A stretch of 64,000 nt of DNA from Anaerobium acetethylicum (GCF_900096945.1 NZ_FMKA01000002.1:124001-188000); one strand, 5' to 3'; shown: positions 1 through 8,014, counted from the stretch's first letter. Notes: generated from the letters alone by a model not told the origin. Translations and numbers: made by a program.

Positions 1-379
1 AGGCAAGGAGATAGTCAACGACCATCTGCTGAAAGCTAATGATATAGGGATCGATCATCAGCTGAAGAAGTCCGTATGCAAGACCTGTCATAAGCCCTAT
101 TCTTAAGCCGTACCAGTATCCGATCAGACAGATGAAGAACATGCTGAAGAGGGTTACAGAGCCGCCCATAGGCAGGTGGAACAGCTTGAGCATGGAAGTG
201 ACCATGGCCATTGCGATTGCGAGTGAGGAGAAGACCAGCTGCTTCGTCTGCATGCGCTGCTTTTCCCTTCCTTTGCTGATAAACCCGATCGCAAGGATGA
301 GTGCTGCGATAACGACGATGATTGCGATGTAGCCAGGTGCTTTTAACGAAGTTGCATTTTTAACAAAAAAATTGAACAT
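1..379 (-). CDS. thiT: Energy-coupled thiamine transporter ThiT (S component), C-terminus beyond window edge
   Basis: This gene is absent from the ORF track because it runs off the left edge. Reading the minus strand from the ATG at 377-379 gives about 126 residues starting MFNFFVKNATSLKAPG. A first membrane segment is followed by the ThiT hallmark HLPMGGSVTLFSMFF and by YGLLQLMIDPY. ThiT is the membrane substrate-binding subunit of an ECF transporter and binds thiamine. The start is set by an AGGAGG-type site (387-394 on the plus strand). A TPP riboswitch and a good promoter lie directly upstream, which independently supports thiamine as the ligand. The rest of the gene cannot be seen. Confidence 0.9.
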   Translation of the reverse strand, partial: MFNFFVKNATSLKAPGYIAIIVVIAALILAIGFISKGREKQRMQTKQLVFSSLAIAMAMVTSMLKLFHLPMGGSVTLFSMFFICLIGYWYGLRIGLMTGLAYGLLQLMIDPYIISFQQMVVDYLLA

Positions 380-428
380 AAAAAAATCCTCCTTAAAAAA
401 ATAAAATTCTACAGGAGGAGACTACTTT

Positions 429-513
429 GGTGCTTCCTTACGCCGGCATTAACCGTGTCAAGTTTTGAGGGTCAGCATGAAACATGCTTTCTCAGCCAAA
501 GGCTCCCCTAGCA
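429..513 (-). promoter_or_regulatory. TPP riboswitch (THI element) in the thiT leader
   Basis: On the minus strand the leader carries the THI-box landmarks in order: CTAGGGGAGCC, then TGGCTGAGA, then GACCCT, then GGTTAATGCCGGCGTAAGGAAGCA. These are the conserved pyrimidine- and pyrophosphate-binding parts of the TPP aptamer. No separate long T-run terminator is obvious between the aptamer and the thiT ribosome site, where a CTCCTCC tract occurs. Control of translation start is therefore plausible, but that last point is inference. Confidence 0.93.
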
Positions 514-539
514 ATATAAACTGCTATTAAGTTAAAACC

Positions 540-568
540 ACTATATAAGGATTTTAAAAAAAAGTCAA
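540..568 (-). promoter_or_regulatory. Sigma-A promoter for thiT
   Basis: The minus strand reads TTGACT (563-568), a 17-base spacer and TATAGT (540-545). This places the transcript start just upstream of the TPP aptamer. Confidence 0.75.
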
Positions 569-615
569 CAATAAAAAGGAAATTTCAATAAAAAGAGAGA
601 AATGATGAACGGGTG

Positions 616-644
616 TTCCGCTTGAACGTTTCATGTGCTATAAT
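616..644 (+). promoter_or_regulatory. Extended -10 promoter for the acyl-ACP thioesterase gene
   Basis: TGCTATAAT (-10 at 639-644, with TG one base upstream) has only a weak -35 (TTCCGC at 616-621). The ORF-track start at 633 overlaps this promoter, which argues for the internal ATG at 681 as the true start. Confidence 0.55.
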
Positions 645-680
645 AGAAGCCAAAACAGTTTTTGGACGAGGAATAAAAGA

Positions 681-1385
681 ATGTATACATTTAACAGCAG
701 GGTAAGGTACAGCGAGACGGGATTGGATGGAAGGCTTTCGCTTGATTCACTGGTGAATTATTTTCAGGATTGCAGCACGTTCCAATCCGAGGACAACGGA
801 CTTGGCCTGGATTTTTTAAAAACCAGGGGAAAAGCCTGGGTATTATCATCATGGCAGATTGTAGTAGACAGATATCCGGAACTTGGAAGAGAGATCAGGA
901 CAGGAACGTGGGCATATCAATTCGACGGCTTCTATGGCAGCAGGAATTTTGTCATGGAAGATGGAGAGAGTGGATATGCGGCATATGCAAATTCACTATG
1001 GGTCCTGGTGGATCTTGCAAGCGGACGTCCGGTCCGTGTGACGGATGATGTGGTTGCAGGCTATCAGATGGAACCGAGAATCGAGATGGATTATGCTTCG
1101 AGAAAAATCGTGATTCCTGCAGAAATGGAAAAATGCGGGCCGTTTCCTGTCAGACGGTACCATATAGATACAAACAGGCATGTCAATAACGGCAGGTACA
1201 TACAGATGGCCAGGGAATTCATTCCCGATGATTTCAGGACAGGCCAGATCCGTGCGGAATATAAAAAAGCAGCGGTCTACGGGGATCTTATTTTCCCGGC
1301 AGTATCTGAAAAAGAAGGCACATATGTGGTGACGCTTTCAGACAGTTCTGGAAAGCATTTTGCAGTTGTTGAATTTGGAATATGA
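681..1385 (+). CDS. Acyl-ACP thioesterase (FAT family)
   Basis: The protein of 234 residues from the ATG at 681 begins MYTFNSRVRYSETGLDG, the usual N-terminus of bacterial FAT-type thioesterases (two hot-dog folds in tandem). The second hot-dog contains DTNRHVNNGRYIQMA, which holds the Asn/His residues typical of the active site region. It hydrolyses acyl-ACP to free fatty acid and ACP in the cytoplasm. The start was moved from 633 to 681 because the upstream part overlaps a -10 element and a GACGAGGAA ribosome site precedes 681. It stands alone between thiT and the S1 protein; a co-transcript with the latter is likely given the 46-base gap. Confidence 0.88.
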   Translation: MYTFNSRVRYSETGLDGRLSLDSLVNYFQDCSTFQSEDNGLGLDFLKTRGKAWVLSSWQIVVDRYPELGREIRTGTWAYQFDGFYGSRNFVMEDGESGYAAYANSLWVLVDLASGRPVRVTDDVVAGYQMEPRIEMDYASRKIVIPAEMEKCGPFPVRRYHIDTNRHVNNGRYIQMAREFIPDDFRTGQIRAEYKKAAVYGDLIFPAVSEKEGTYVVTLSDSSGKHFAVVEFGI

Positions 1386-1431
1386 CAAACAATAGAAGCC
1401 GGCTGAAGCCGGGCAGATAACAGGAGATACT

Positions 1432-2268
1432 ATGATAGAATTAGGAAAAAAGCAGAAGCTTATGGTAGTGAAAGAGGTTGAGTTCGGAGTTTATGTGGGG
1501 GAACACAAGGATGACGAAGATCGCATCCTTCTTCCTAAAAAGCAGGTTCCGGCAGGAACCAAACCGGGAGACGAGATTGAAGTATTCGTTTATAAGGATT
1601 CCAAAGACAGAATTATATCGACGACAAATGAACCGAAACTGCAGATTGGGCAGGTTGCCCTGCTGAAAGTGGTTGAAGTGGGGACGATAGGTGCCTTCCT
1701 TGACTGGGGGCTTGAAAAGGATCTTCTTCTTCCTTTCAAGGAACAGACGAAGAGAGTGCGCCAGGGAGAAGAATATCTGGTTACCCTTTATGTCGACAAG
1801 AGCAAGAGGCTTTGTGCGACAATGAAGATATATGAATGTCTCAGAAACGATTCCCCTTATCAGAAGGATGACAAGGTCATGGGAATGGTATATGAAATCA
1901 GTGAGGAATTCGGAGCTTTCGTGGCTGTTGACAACATTTATTCCGGTCTGATACCTAAGAAGGAGATGTTCGGAAATATCCAGGTGGGGGATAGTGTCGA
2001 AGCAAGAGTCACCGCCGTAAAAGAGGACGGAAAACTGGATCTGAGCATAAGGGAAAAGGCTCATCTTCAGATGGATACTGATGCAGAGGCTGTCATGAAG
2101 GTCATTGAATCATATGAGGGGATTCTGCCCTTTAATGACCGTGTATCACCGGAAATCATCAAAATGGAATTCGATATGAGCAAAAATGCTTTCAAAAGAG
2201 CTGTAGGAAGGCTTTTGAAGGAAGGAAGAATAGAAATTACCGAAAAGAATATCAAAAAGATCAAGTAA
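1432..2268 (+). CDS. cvfB: S1 RNA-binding protein, CvfB/YitL family
   Basis: The protein of 278 residues has repeated S1-like OB folds (for example GAFLDWGLEKDLLLP and GAFVAVDNIYSGLIP) followed by a C-terminal winged-helix segment ending GRLLKEGRIEI. This layout matches CvfB (conserved virulence factor B)/YitL. Family members bind RNA and influence regulation of virulence or stress genes; the target here is unknown. The start ATG at 1432 has CAGGAGAT at good spacing. Confidence 0.85.
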   Translation: MIELGKKQKLMVVKEVEFGVYVGEHKDDEDRILLPKKQVPAGTKPGDEIEVFVYKDSKDRIISTTNEPKLQIGQVALLKVVEVGTIGAFLDWGLEKDLLLPFKEQTKRVRQGEEYLVTLYVDKSKRLCATMKIYECLRNDSPYQKDDKVMGMVYEISEEFGAFVAVDNIYSGLIPKKEMFGNIQVGDSVEARVTAVKEDGKLDLSIREKAHLQMDTDAEAVMKVIESYEGILPFNDRVSPEIIKMEFDMSKNAFKRAVGRLLKEGRIEITEKNIKKIK

Positions 2269-2346
2269 TCAGGTGCAACATCAATGACCACGAAAGAAGG
2301 CATCTGAGTGGTTGACTATATTGAAAAAACGCAGGAGGAATACAGA

Positions 2347-2721
2347 ATGAAAACAGTTATCAGCACAGACAAAGCGCCGGCAGCAATAGGACCATACTCA
2401 CAGGCCATCGAGGTAAACGGAATGGTATATTCGTCAGGCGTTATCCCGGTAGTGCCTTCGACGGGCGAGATTCCGGAAGGCATCGAAGCACAGGCAGACC
2501 AGGCAATCGGCAACCTCATAGCGCTTCTGGAAGCAGCAGGTTCAGGAGCTGAAAAGGTTGTGAAAACGACAGTCTTTATCAAAGATATGAATGATTTTGG
2601 GAAAATCAATGAAATCTATGCGAAATACTTTACGGGAAGCTTCCCGGCCAGATCATGCGTGGAAGTTGCAAGGCTTCCAAAAGACGTGCTGATCGAAATA
2701 GAGGCTATCGCCCTGAAGTAG
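2347..2721 (+). CDS. ridA: RidA family enamine/imine deaminase
   Basis: The protein of 124 residues from the ATG at 2347 (AGGAGGAA upstream) begins [20 protein letters not shown] and ends with [17 protein letters not shown]. These are the two RidA/YjgF signature regions, including the Arg that binds the substrate carboxylate. RidA hydrolyses reactive 2-aminoacrylate-type intermediates made by PLP enzymes. The track start at 2308 (GTG) was rejected because the strong ribosome site lies just before 2347 and the family usually starts at this Met. The length is normal for the family. Confidence 0.92.
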   Translation: MKTVISTDKAPAAIGPYSQAIEVNGMVYSSGVIPVVPSTGEIPEGIEAQADQAIGNLIALLEAAGSGAEKVVKTTVFIKDMNDFGKINEIYAKYFTGSFPARSCVEVARLPKDVLIEIEAIALK

Positions 2722-2750
2722 CACAAGGTTATGTTTATTGCAAAAAGTGT

Positions 2751-2778
2751 TTGCAATGCATATGTTTTCATATATAAT
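2751..2778 (+). promoter_or_regulatory. Promoter for the HPr-like small protein
   Basis: TTGCAA (2751-2756), a 16-base spacer and TATAAT (2773-2778). It gives a short leader before the ATG at 2809. Confidence 0.6.
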
Positions 2779-2808
2779 TATAGGTGAAGCAGGAAAGGAG
2801 TGAATAGG

Positions 2809-3045
2809 ATGAAAGTTCAGAATATTACAAACATTGAGGGCTTTTTTAAAGTTGTTGATGGCTGCCAGGGAAAAGTAGAACTGGTTACAGGTGAAGGAGA
2901 CAGATTAAACCTTAAGTCTAAGTTATCACAGTATGTATCGATGGCAAATATCTTTTCAGATGGAGTGATTGCCGAATTAGAGATAATCGCATACGAAAAG
3001 GAAGATATCGATAAGTTAGTAGCTTTTATGATTAGTGATCGCTAA
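2809..3045 (+). CDS. HPr-like small protein without the phosphoryl-accepting histidine
   Basis: This 78-residue protein starts at the ATG at 2809, placed 8 bases after AGGAAAGGAG; the track start (GTG 2800) lies inside that site. The pattern IEGFFKVVDGCQGKVELVTG, then KSKLSQYVSMANIFSDG, resembles the HPr fold. It lacks the His-containing loop seen in the true HPr elsewhere in this window (GLHLRPAG). It has its own promoter and a strong terminator, so it is a single-gene unit. The family assignment is by pattern only and the function is unknown; it could be a Crh-like regulatory partner or an unrelated small fold. Confidence 0.6.
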   Translation: MKVQNITNIEGFFKVVDGCQGKVELVTGEGDRLNLKSKLSQYVSMANIFSDGVIAELEIIAYEKEDIDKLVAFMISDR

Positions 3046-3050
3046 TGCAG

Positions 3051-3098
3051 ATTGAGGTAATGATCTTAGAAAATAAGAAAATTACCTCGATTTTTTTT
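3051..3098 (+). terminator. Rho-independent terminator after the HPr-like gene
   Basis: ATTGAGGTAAT pairs with ATTACCTCGAT across a 17-base loop and is followed directly by a run of eight T. Confidence 0.9.
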
Positions 3099-3146
3099 GC
3101 TTATCCATTATTGGAAATTACATGCTAAACAAAAAAGGGAGAAAAT

Positions 3147-4124
3147 ATGAAAAGCATTAGAAATGTGAACAGACTTTTTTTAACCTTTGTTCTTATATAT
3201 GTGTTACTCTATGTAGTCCAGACTTTCATGAAAATCGAGATTCCGCTTACTGTAAATGCCAGCCTCCTGCTCAGTCAGGCACTGGTGCTGGTTCCAACGG
3301 GAATCTGGCTGGTTGCTGGAAAGACGAAAATAACGGAGCTTGTGCCGTTTAAAAAAATCAGCATTTCAACAGTATTTATGGTTATTTTATTCACGTATCT
3401 GATGATGCCTCTTATCACGGTCATTAATGCAATATCAATGCTGTATTCAACAAACCTGGTGAGTGAGACGACCGCTCTCATGACGGAAAATCCGCTTTGG
3501 CTGAATGTTCTTCTGATGGCTGTCATACCAGCAATCAGCGAGGAATTCGTATTCAGAGGTATTTTCTACCAGACATACCGCCGTAAAAATGTGATACAGG
3601 GTGCAATAGGATGCGGAATCGTTTTCGGGCTCATGCATATGAATTTCAACCAGTTTTCATATGCGCTTGTACTGGGACTGATCTTTGCGTTCCTGATAGA
3701 GGCGACAGGCAGTATATTTGCACCTATGATAGCGCACTTTATAATCAATAATAACAGCGTTGTGCTGATGGAGCTTCTTGCCAGGATGCAGAAGGCGGAT
3801 GTGTTTCAGACGGATGCAGCGGGAGAATCGGCGCAGATGATACAGACGGTATCAGATGTCCCTGCCCAGCAGATGGCTTATATGATTGTCATGTTGATGA
3901 TTGCAGCCACATTTACGACACTGATGGCAGTCGCTGTTTATCTATGGATTACGAGGAAGTGCGGAACTTCAGAACATATAAGAGGGATATTCATGCCAGG
4001 AGTATTCATGCCAGGAGTATTCAGGCGGGCGGACGAATCAAAGCCGCGCACTATTGTTTCAGTGCCGTTTCTGATTGCTGCAGCCATAAGCATCATGTTT
4101 ATGATTATGACTGAGATGATGTGA
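3147..4124 (+). CDS. CPBP family intramembrane metalloprotease
   Basis: The protein of 325 residues has about eight hydrophobic segments. The CPBP (CAAX protease and bacteriocin-processing) motifs are visible: AISEEFVFRGIFYQ with the EExxxR signature, a later FGLMHMNFNQF His motif and a third motif around APMIAHFIINN. Members cut or bind substrates in the membrane; in Firmicutes they appear in bacteriocin immunity and surface-protein processing, but no such partner is beside it. A 15-base perfect tandem duplication near the C-terminus gives FMPGVFMPGVF. AAGGGAGA precedes the ATG at 3147. Confidence 0.85.
   Translation: MKSIRNVNRLFLTFVLIYVLLYVVQTFMKIEIPLTVNASLLLSQALVLVPTGIWLVAGKTKITELVPFKKISISTVFMVILFTYLMMPLITVINAISMLYSTNLVSETTALMTENPLWLNVLLMAVIPAISEEFVFRGIFYQTYRRKNVIQGAIGCGIVFGLMHMNFNQFSYALVLGLIFAFLIEATGSIFAPMIAHFIINNNSVVLMELLARMQKADVFQTDAAGESAQMIQTVSDVPAQQMAYMIVMLMIAATFTTLMAVAVYLWITRKCGTSEHIRGIFMPGVFMPGVFRRADESKPRTIVSVPFLIAAAISIMFMIMTEMM
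3989..4018 (+). repeat. Perfect 15-base tandem duplication inside the CPBP gene
   Basis: ATTCATGCCAGGAGT occurs twice back to back and adds five residues in frame in the loop before the last membrane segment. A third, degenerate start (ATTCAGG) follows. Confidence 0.95.
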
Positions 4125-4138
4125 AAAAAACAGGTATC

Positions 4139-4167
4139 TTGTTATATTTCCAAAAGTATTGTATAAT
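4139..4167 (+). promoter_or_regulatory. Promoter upstream of the WecG/TagA-like gene, with a long leader
   Basis: TTGTTA (4139-4144), a 17-base spacer and TATAAT (4162-4167). The start codon is at 4386, so the predicted leader is about 210 bases. Within it CAGC-N8-GCTG (around 4235-4252) could form a small hairpin. I see no known riboswitch or convincing reading frame in the leader. Confidence 0.6.
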
Positions 4168-4385
4168 TTTGAGTGACTATTCGGAAACTTATGGAGAAAT
4201 ATCAAACAGGAAAATAAAATGCCGGAAAAAGGGGGCAGCAGCTCTGAACGGCTGTATATAATTTGAAAAGCACGTAAAAACAGCTTGCGTAAGATGGCGG
4301 CAGATTGGTGACAACCATATTACATAATGACACGTGACAATTACAGAAAAGGTGATTATTGAAGGGATAATCGTAAGGTGGAAAT

Positions 4386-5060
4386 ATGAGTAAAAAAATT
4401 AGTGTACTGGGAGTTTCAGTAGACAATTACTCAGTCGAAGAGGCGATGGTTTTGATAGATGAGTACCTCAAAAATGATTACATGAATACGATTGGCTATG
4501 TTACTGAGGAAATGCTGATTGTTGCAGACGAGAATCCGGAAGTAAAGGTGAAGATTGAAAATCTCGATATGACGGTGATCGGTAAAAGCGAAATACTTGA
4601 TGTTGCCGGAATAACCGATCCTCAGAGGATACAGGAGACAGAAGAGGATTTGTTTATAAAGGAGTTCATCAGACATGCGGCAGAAAAAGAGGAAAGTGTC
4701 TACATCCTGAGCGAAAACCTTCAGATCGTAGAGGAGATTGAGCATTATTTCGAAAGGCATCAGGTAAATCTTGAAGTTGTGGGAAGCTGTGTCATTGAAA
4801 GTGGCATGGGAGATGACGACAGGGTCATAAATGAAATCAACAGTTATGCCCCCGATATTATCATGGCATTTATGGAATCGCCATTTCAGGAAGAATTCGT
4901 ATTCAGCAACAAAGGAAAACTTTGTTCTAAAGTATGGCTTGGAATGGGCATGAATCTTGGCATCATTAAAAAGAAGAACTGGCTTGTTTCCAAGGTTGGC
5001 AAAGAACTTTTCAGAAGAAAAGTTGCAAAATTTAACAGCAGATGCGAGAGTGACTCGTAA
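4386..5060 (+). CDS. Degenerate WecG/TagA/CpsF-like protein (GT26 relative)
   Basis: This 224-residue protein follows the WecG/TagA/CpsF layout: an N-terminal VLGVSVDNYSVEEAM, a middle Rossmann-like VYILSENLQIVEEIE and a C-terminal SPFQEEF then WLGMGMNLGII. True members transfer ManNAc to a lipid-linked GlcNAc for teichoic acid or enterobacterial common antigen. The usual Asn-Pro-type motif and the ADG catalytic stretch are not recognisable; TVIGKSEIL lies where ADG is expected. It may therefore be an inactive or retasked relative. It is immediately followed by yitT, 22 bases downstream, and is likely co-transcribed with it. Confidence 0.7.
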   Translation: MSKKISVLGVSVDNYSVEEAMVLIDEYLKNDYMNTIGYVTEEMLIVADENPEVKVKIENLDMTVIGKSEILDVAGITDPQRIQETEEDLFIKEFIRHAAEKEESVYILSENLQIVEEIEHYFERHQVNLEVVGSCVIESGMGDDDRVINEINSYAPDIIMAFMESPFQEEFVFSNKGKLCSKVWLGMGMNLGIIKKKNWLVSKVGKELFRRKVAKFNSRCESDS

Positions 5061-5082
5061 AGCGAAGGACGTGTGGCGGAAT

Positions 5083-5964
5083 ATGGAAATGCCGGCAAAT
5101 CGATCTGTATATGCAGATTATCTGTTTTTGTTAATCGGTTCGGGACTGATGGCTTTCGCCATTCAGACTATCTATTCTCCAGCAGATCTTGTAACCGGCG
5201 GCTTTACCGGTGTGGCAATCATCGTTAAGAGTATCAGCGGCAAATGGATGGACAGCGGCATTCCACTTTGGCTTACCAATACCATCCTAAATATCCCGCT
5301 GTTTATTGCAGCGATACGCATCAAGGGAGTCCGCTTTCTTGGCAGGACTGGATTTGCTACGCTGGCGCTGTCCGTGTGGCTTTATCTGATCCCGGATAAG
5401 CCCATGATGACAGATGATCTGGTGCTTGCATCTTTGTTTGGCGGAGCGATCAGCGGTGCGGGAATGGGCCTTGTTTTACTGGCACGGGGAACCACAGGGG
5501 GAACTGATATGCTGGCCGTGCTGGTACAGCATTACATGAAGCATTACACGATTGCCCAGGTCATGCAGGTTATTGATGCGGCGGTTGTCCTGGCAGGAGC
5601 ATTTCTGTTCGGAATCAGCAATGCATTATACGCCGTAATCGCAATCATTGTGGTATCCAGGATTACAGATGGAATTATTGAGGGGCTTAAGTTCTCAAAA
5701 GTCGCTTATATTATTACCGACAGATATGAAGAGGTCGCCGCAGCGATTATGAAAGAAACGAACAGAGGTGCGACAGGCCTGATCGCAAAGGGGATGTATT
5801 CGGGAAAATACAGGAATATGCTCTTTTGTGTCGTTTCCAAAAAGGAGATTGTCCTTCTGAAGGAAATCGTTATCAATACGGATCCTGATGCTTTCGTTAT
5901 CGTAACGGATGCAAGGGAAGTTCATGGGGAAGGATTTATCGAGCACAGGAAACAGGGCGTTTGA
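5083..5964 (+). CDS. YitT family membrane protein (DUF161 + DUF2179)
   Basis: The protein has about five N-terminal membrane segments (SPADLVTGGFTGVAIIVKS is the DUF161 signature). It ends with a cytoplasmic DUF2179 domain of roughly 80 residues (GATGLIAKGMYSGKYRNML). The family is abundant in Clostridia; transport has been proposed but no substrate is established. The ORF-track start at 4957 lies deep in the upstream gene. ATG 5083 gives 293 residues, a typical length, but ATG 5089 (GGCGGA in front) is equally possible. A strong terminator follows at 5997. Confidence 0.85.
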   Translation: MEMPANRSVYADYLFLLIGSGLMAFAIQTIYSPADLVTGGFTGVAIIVKSISGKWMDSGIPLWLTNTILNIPLFIAAIRIKGVRFLGRTGFATLALSVWLYLIPDKPMMTDDLVLASLFGGAISGAGMGLVLLARGTTGGTDMLAVLVQHYMKHYTIAQVMQVIDAAVVLAGAFLFGISNALYAVIAIIVVSRITDGIIEGLKFSKVAYIITDRYEEVAAAIMKETNRGATGLIAKGMYSGKYRNMLFCVVSKKEIVLLKEIVINTDPDAFVIVTDAREVHGEGFIEHRKQGV

Positions 5965-5996
5965 ATTTCAGAAGAACATGTATATCATGTGTGATT

Positions 5997-6039
5997 GAGG
6001 AAATGCATAAAAAATATTGTATTTCCTCTTTATTTTTTT
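5997..6039 (+). terminator. Terminator after yitT
   Basis: GAGGAAATGCA and TGTATTTCCTC pair around a 10-base loop and are followed by TTTATTTTTTT. Confidence 0.9.
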
Positions 6040-6071
6040 GTGATTTTGCATTAATATATTATATAGATTGG

Positions 6072-6077
6072 TATAAT
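6072..6077 (+). promoter_or_regulatory. Extended -10 promoter for the CdaR-type regulator
   Basis: TTGGTATAAT contains an extended -10 (TG-N-TATAAT). The best -35 candidate (TTGCAT at 6046) is 20 bases away, so the call rests on the -10. Confidence 0.5.
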
Positions 6078-6083
6078 CTGTAG

Positions 6084-6200
6084 AAAAACAGGGAACCGAG
6101 TTGTGGAAGTTGCATAGGGATATGCTGCAGGACGGAAAGTCGAAGCAAAATAATATTTGCGGACAGGCATCATAGCGGACCGGAATATCCACTTAAATAA
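6084..6200 (+). ncRNA. Candidate structured leader RNA upstream of the CdaR-type regulator
   Basis: The leader can fold with an outer GTGGA/TCCAC stem enclosing a GCATA-GGGA-TATGC hairpin, a GAC-GGAAA-GTC hairpin and an alternative GTC(GAA)GCAAA/TTTGC(G)GAC hairpin. It matches no riboswitch class I can recognise by its conserved core. There is no T-run after it; the AAAAGGAG ribosome site comes about 15 bases later, so any control would more likely act on translation. This is a hand fold only. Confidence 0.35.
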
Positions 6201-6217
6201 TAAAAAGGAGTGAAAAT

Positions 6218-7306
6218 ATGATATCAAATCAAATACTTCAGAACACGATTGAAGGGTTAAAAGGAATTACCAGAATTGATTTATGTATAATGGACACGGA
6301 GGGAAAAGTGATGGCTACGACCTTCGGGGAGGCGGAAATCTACGAAAAATCCGTCCAGTCCTTCGTGGAATCTCCTGCAGACAGCCAGGTAATCCAGGGC
6401 TGCCAGTTCTTCAAGGTCTTTGACGACCGCCAGCTGGAATACATCCTGCTTGCGAACGGAGGAAGCGATGATGTATACATGGTAGGGAAAATCGCAGCCT
6501 TTCAGATACAGAACCTTCTGGTTGCGTATAAAGAACGTTTCGATAAGGATAATTTCATCAAAAACCTTCTGTTGGATAACCTGCTTCTTGTCGACATATA
6601 TAACAGGGCTAAGAAACTGCATATTGAAACAGATGTCCGCAGGGTCGTATTCATAGTCGAAACGCCTAATGATAAAGGAAGCAATGCACTTGAATCAGTA
6701 AGGAGCCTTTTTGGCGGAAAGACCAAGGACTTCATAACAGCAGTAGACGAAAAGAATGTGATCGTGGTTAAGGAAGTGACAGGAAGCGAGGGATATGAGG
6801 ACCTGAACAAGACGGCCAAAGTAATCCTTGATTCCTTTGGATCTGCAAGCGCCGGGGACGTCCATATTGCTTACGGAACAATCGTAAACGATATTAAGGA
6901 AGTTTCGAGGTCATACAAGGAAGCAAGAATGGCACTTGATGTCGGAAAGATATTCTTCAGCGACAGGGACATCATTGCTTACAGCGCATTGGGAATAGGA
7001 CGTCTGATCTACCAGCTTCCGATTCCGCTCTGCAAGATGTTCATCAAGGAAATTTTTGACGGAAAATCAACAGATGATTTTGATGATGAAACACTGATCA
7101 CCATCAATAAATTTTTCGAAAACAGCCTTAATGTATCTGAAACATCAAGACAGCTCTATATCCACAGGAATACGCTTGTGTATCGTCTTGACAAGCTTCA
7201 GAAAGCCACAGGGCTTGACCTCAGGGTGTTTGAAGATGCGATAACCTTCAAAATTGCACTTATGGTCGTAAAATACATGAAATATATGGAAACATTGGAT
7301 TATTAA
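6218..7306 (+). CDS. CdaR/PucR-type transcriptional regulator (sugar-diacid regulator family)
   Basis: This 362-residue protein has an N-terminal diacid-recognition-like region, a central GGDEF-like segment and a C-terminal PucR helix-turn-helix. The last is clear from LNVSETSRQLYIHRNTLVYRL. Family members are activators that respond to small molecules such as diacids or purine breakdown products. The inducer cannot be read from the sequence. It sits 21 bases before ftsE, which suggests co-transcription with, or local control of, the division block. It has a long leader (see 6084-6200). This is not the YbbR-type CdaR found at 31.6 kb; the shared name is a coincidence. Confidence 0.85.
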   Translation: MISNQILQNTIEGLKGITRIDLCIMDTEGKVMATTFGEAEIYEKSVQSFVESPADSQVIQGCQFFKVFDDRQLEYILLANGGSDDVYMVGKIAAFQIQNLLVAYKERFDKDNFIKNLLLDNLLLVDIYNRAKKLHIETDVRRVVFIVETPNDKGSNALESVRSLFGGKTKDFITAVDEKNVIVVKEVTGSEGYEDLNKTAKVILDSFGSASAGDVHIAYGTIVNDIKEVSRSYKEARMALDVGKIFFSDRDIIAYSALGIGRLIYQLPIPLCKMFIKEIFDGKSTDDFDDETLITINKFFENSLNVSETSRQLYIHRNTLVYRLDKLQKATGLDLRVFEDAITFKIALMVVKYMKYMETLDY

Positions 7307-7327
7307 GAGTTTTAACAGGAGGCAATT

Positions 7328-8014
7328 ATGATAGTTCTTGAAAATGTAAGCAAATCCTATTCAACCGGGGCACCGGCATTGAATGGGGTAAGCCTGCACA
7401 TCAATGAGGGTGAGTTTGTATTCATCGTAGGGAACAGCGGTTCGGGGAAATCAACGCTTATCAAGCTTCTCTTAAAGGAGCTGGAACCGACAGAAGGGCA
7501 GATACTGGTCAACAACAAGCTATTGAACAAAATGAAGAGGAAGCAGATACCTAAGTACCGCAGGCAGATCGGTGTCGTATTCCAGGATTTCAGGCTGCTC
7601 AAAGACAGAAATGTATATGAGAATATTGCATTTGCCCAGAGGGTAATCGAAAAGCCTTCTAAAACAATCAGACGACAAGTGCCTATGATGCTTTCTATGG
7701 TAGGCCTTGCAGAAAAATACAAATCATTTCCACGTGAACTTTCGGGAGGAGAACAGCAGAGGGTTGCTTTGGCCAGAGCCCTTGTGAATAATCCGTCAAT
7801 CCTGCTGGCTGATGAGCCTACAGGAAATCTGGATCCGAAAAATTCATGGGAAATCATGAAGCTTCTTGAAGAAGTAAATGAAAAGGGCACCACTGTCCTT
7901 GTCGTAACTCATAACAGGGAAATCGTGAATGCCATGAAGAAACGCGTAATCACCATGAACCGCGGAGTCATTGTAAGCGACGAAGAGGAAGGTGGTTATT
8001 TGTATGAGGATTAG
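7328..8014 (+). CDS. ftsE: Cell division ATP-binding protein FtsE
   Basis: The ATPase of 228 residues has Walker A GNSGSGKSTLIKL, the Q-loop VFQDFRLL, signature LSGGEQQRVALARAL, Walker B ILLADEPTGNLD and the H-loop VVTHN. With FtsX it forms an ABC-type complex that activates peptidoglycan hydrolases at the septum or side wall. ACAGGAGGCAAT precedes the start. It overlaps ftsX by 11 bases, the usual coupling of this pair. Confidence 0.97.
   Translation: MIVLENVSKSYSTGAPALNGVSLHINEGEFVFIVGNSGSGKSTLIKLLLKELEPTEGQILVNNKLLNKMKRKQIPKYRRQIGVVFQDFRLLKDRNVYENIAFAQRVIEKPSKTIRRQVPMMLSMVGLAEKYKSFPRELSGGEQQRVALARALVNNPSILLADEPTGNLDPKNSWEIMKLLEEVNEKGTTVLVVTHNREIVNAMKKRVITMNRGVIVSDEEEGGYLYED

Noticed and set aside
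132-332. Plus-strand ORF of 66 aa at the left edge
   Set aside because: The minus strand here encodes ThiT with a TPP riboswitch and promoter, so this frame is a shadow.
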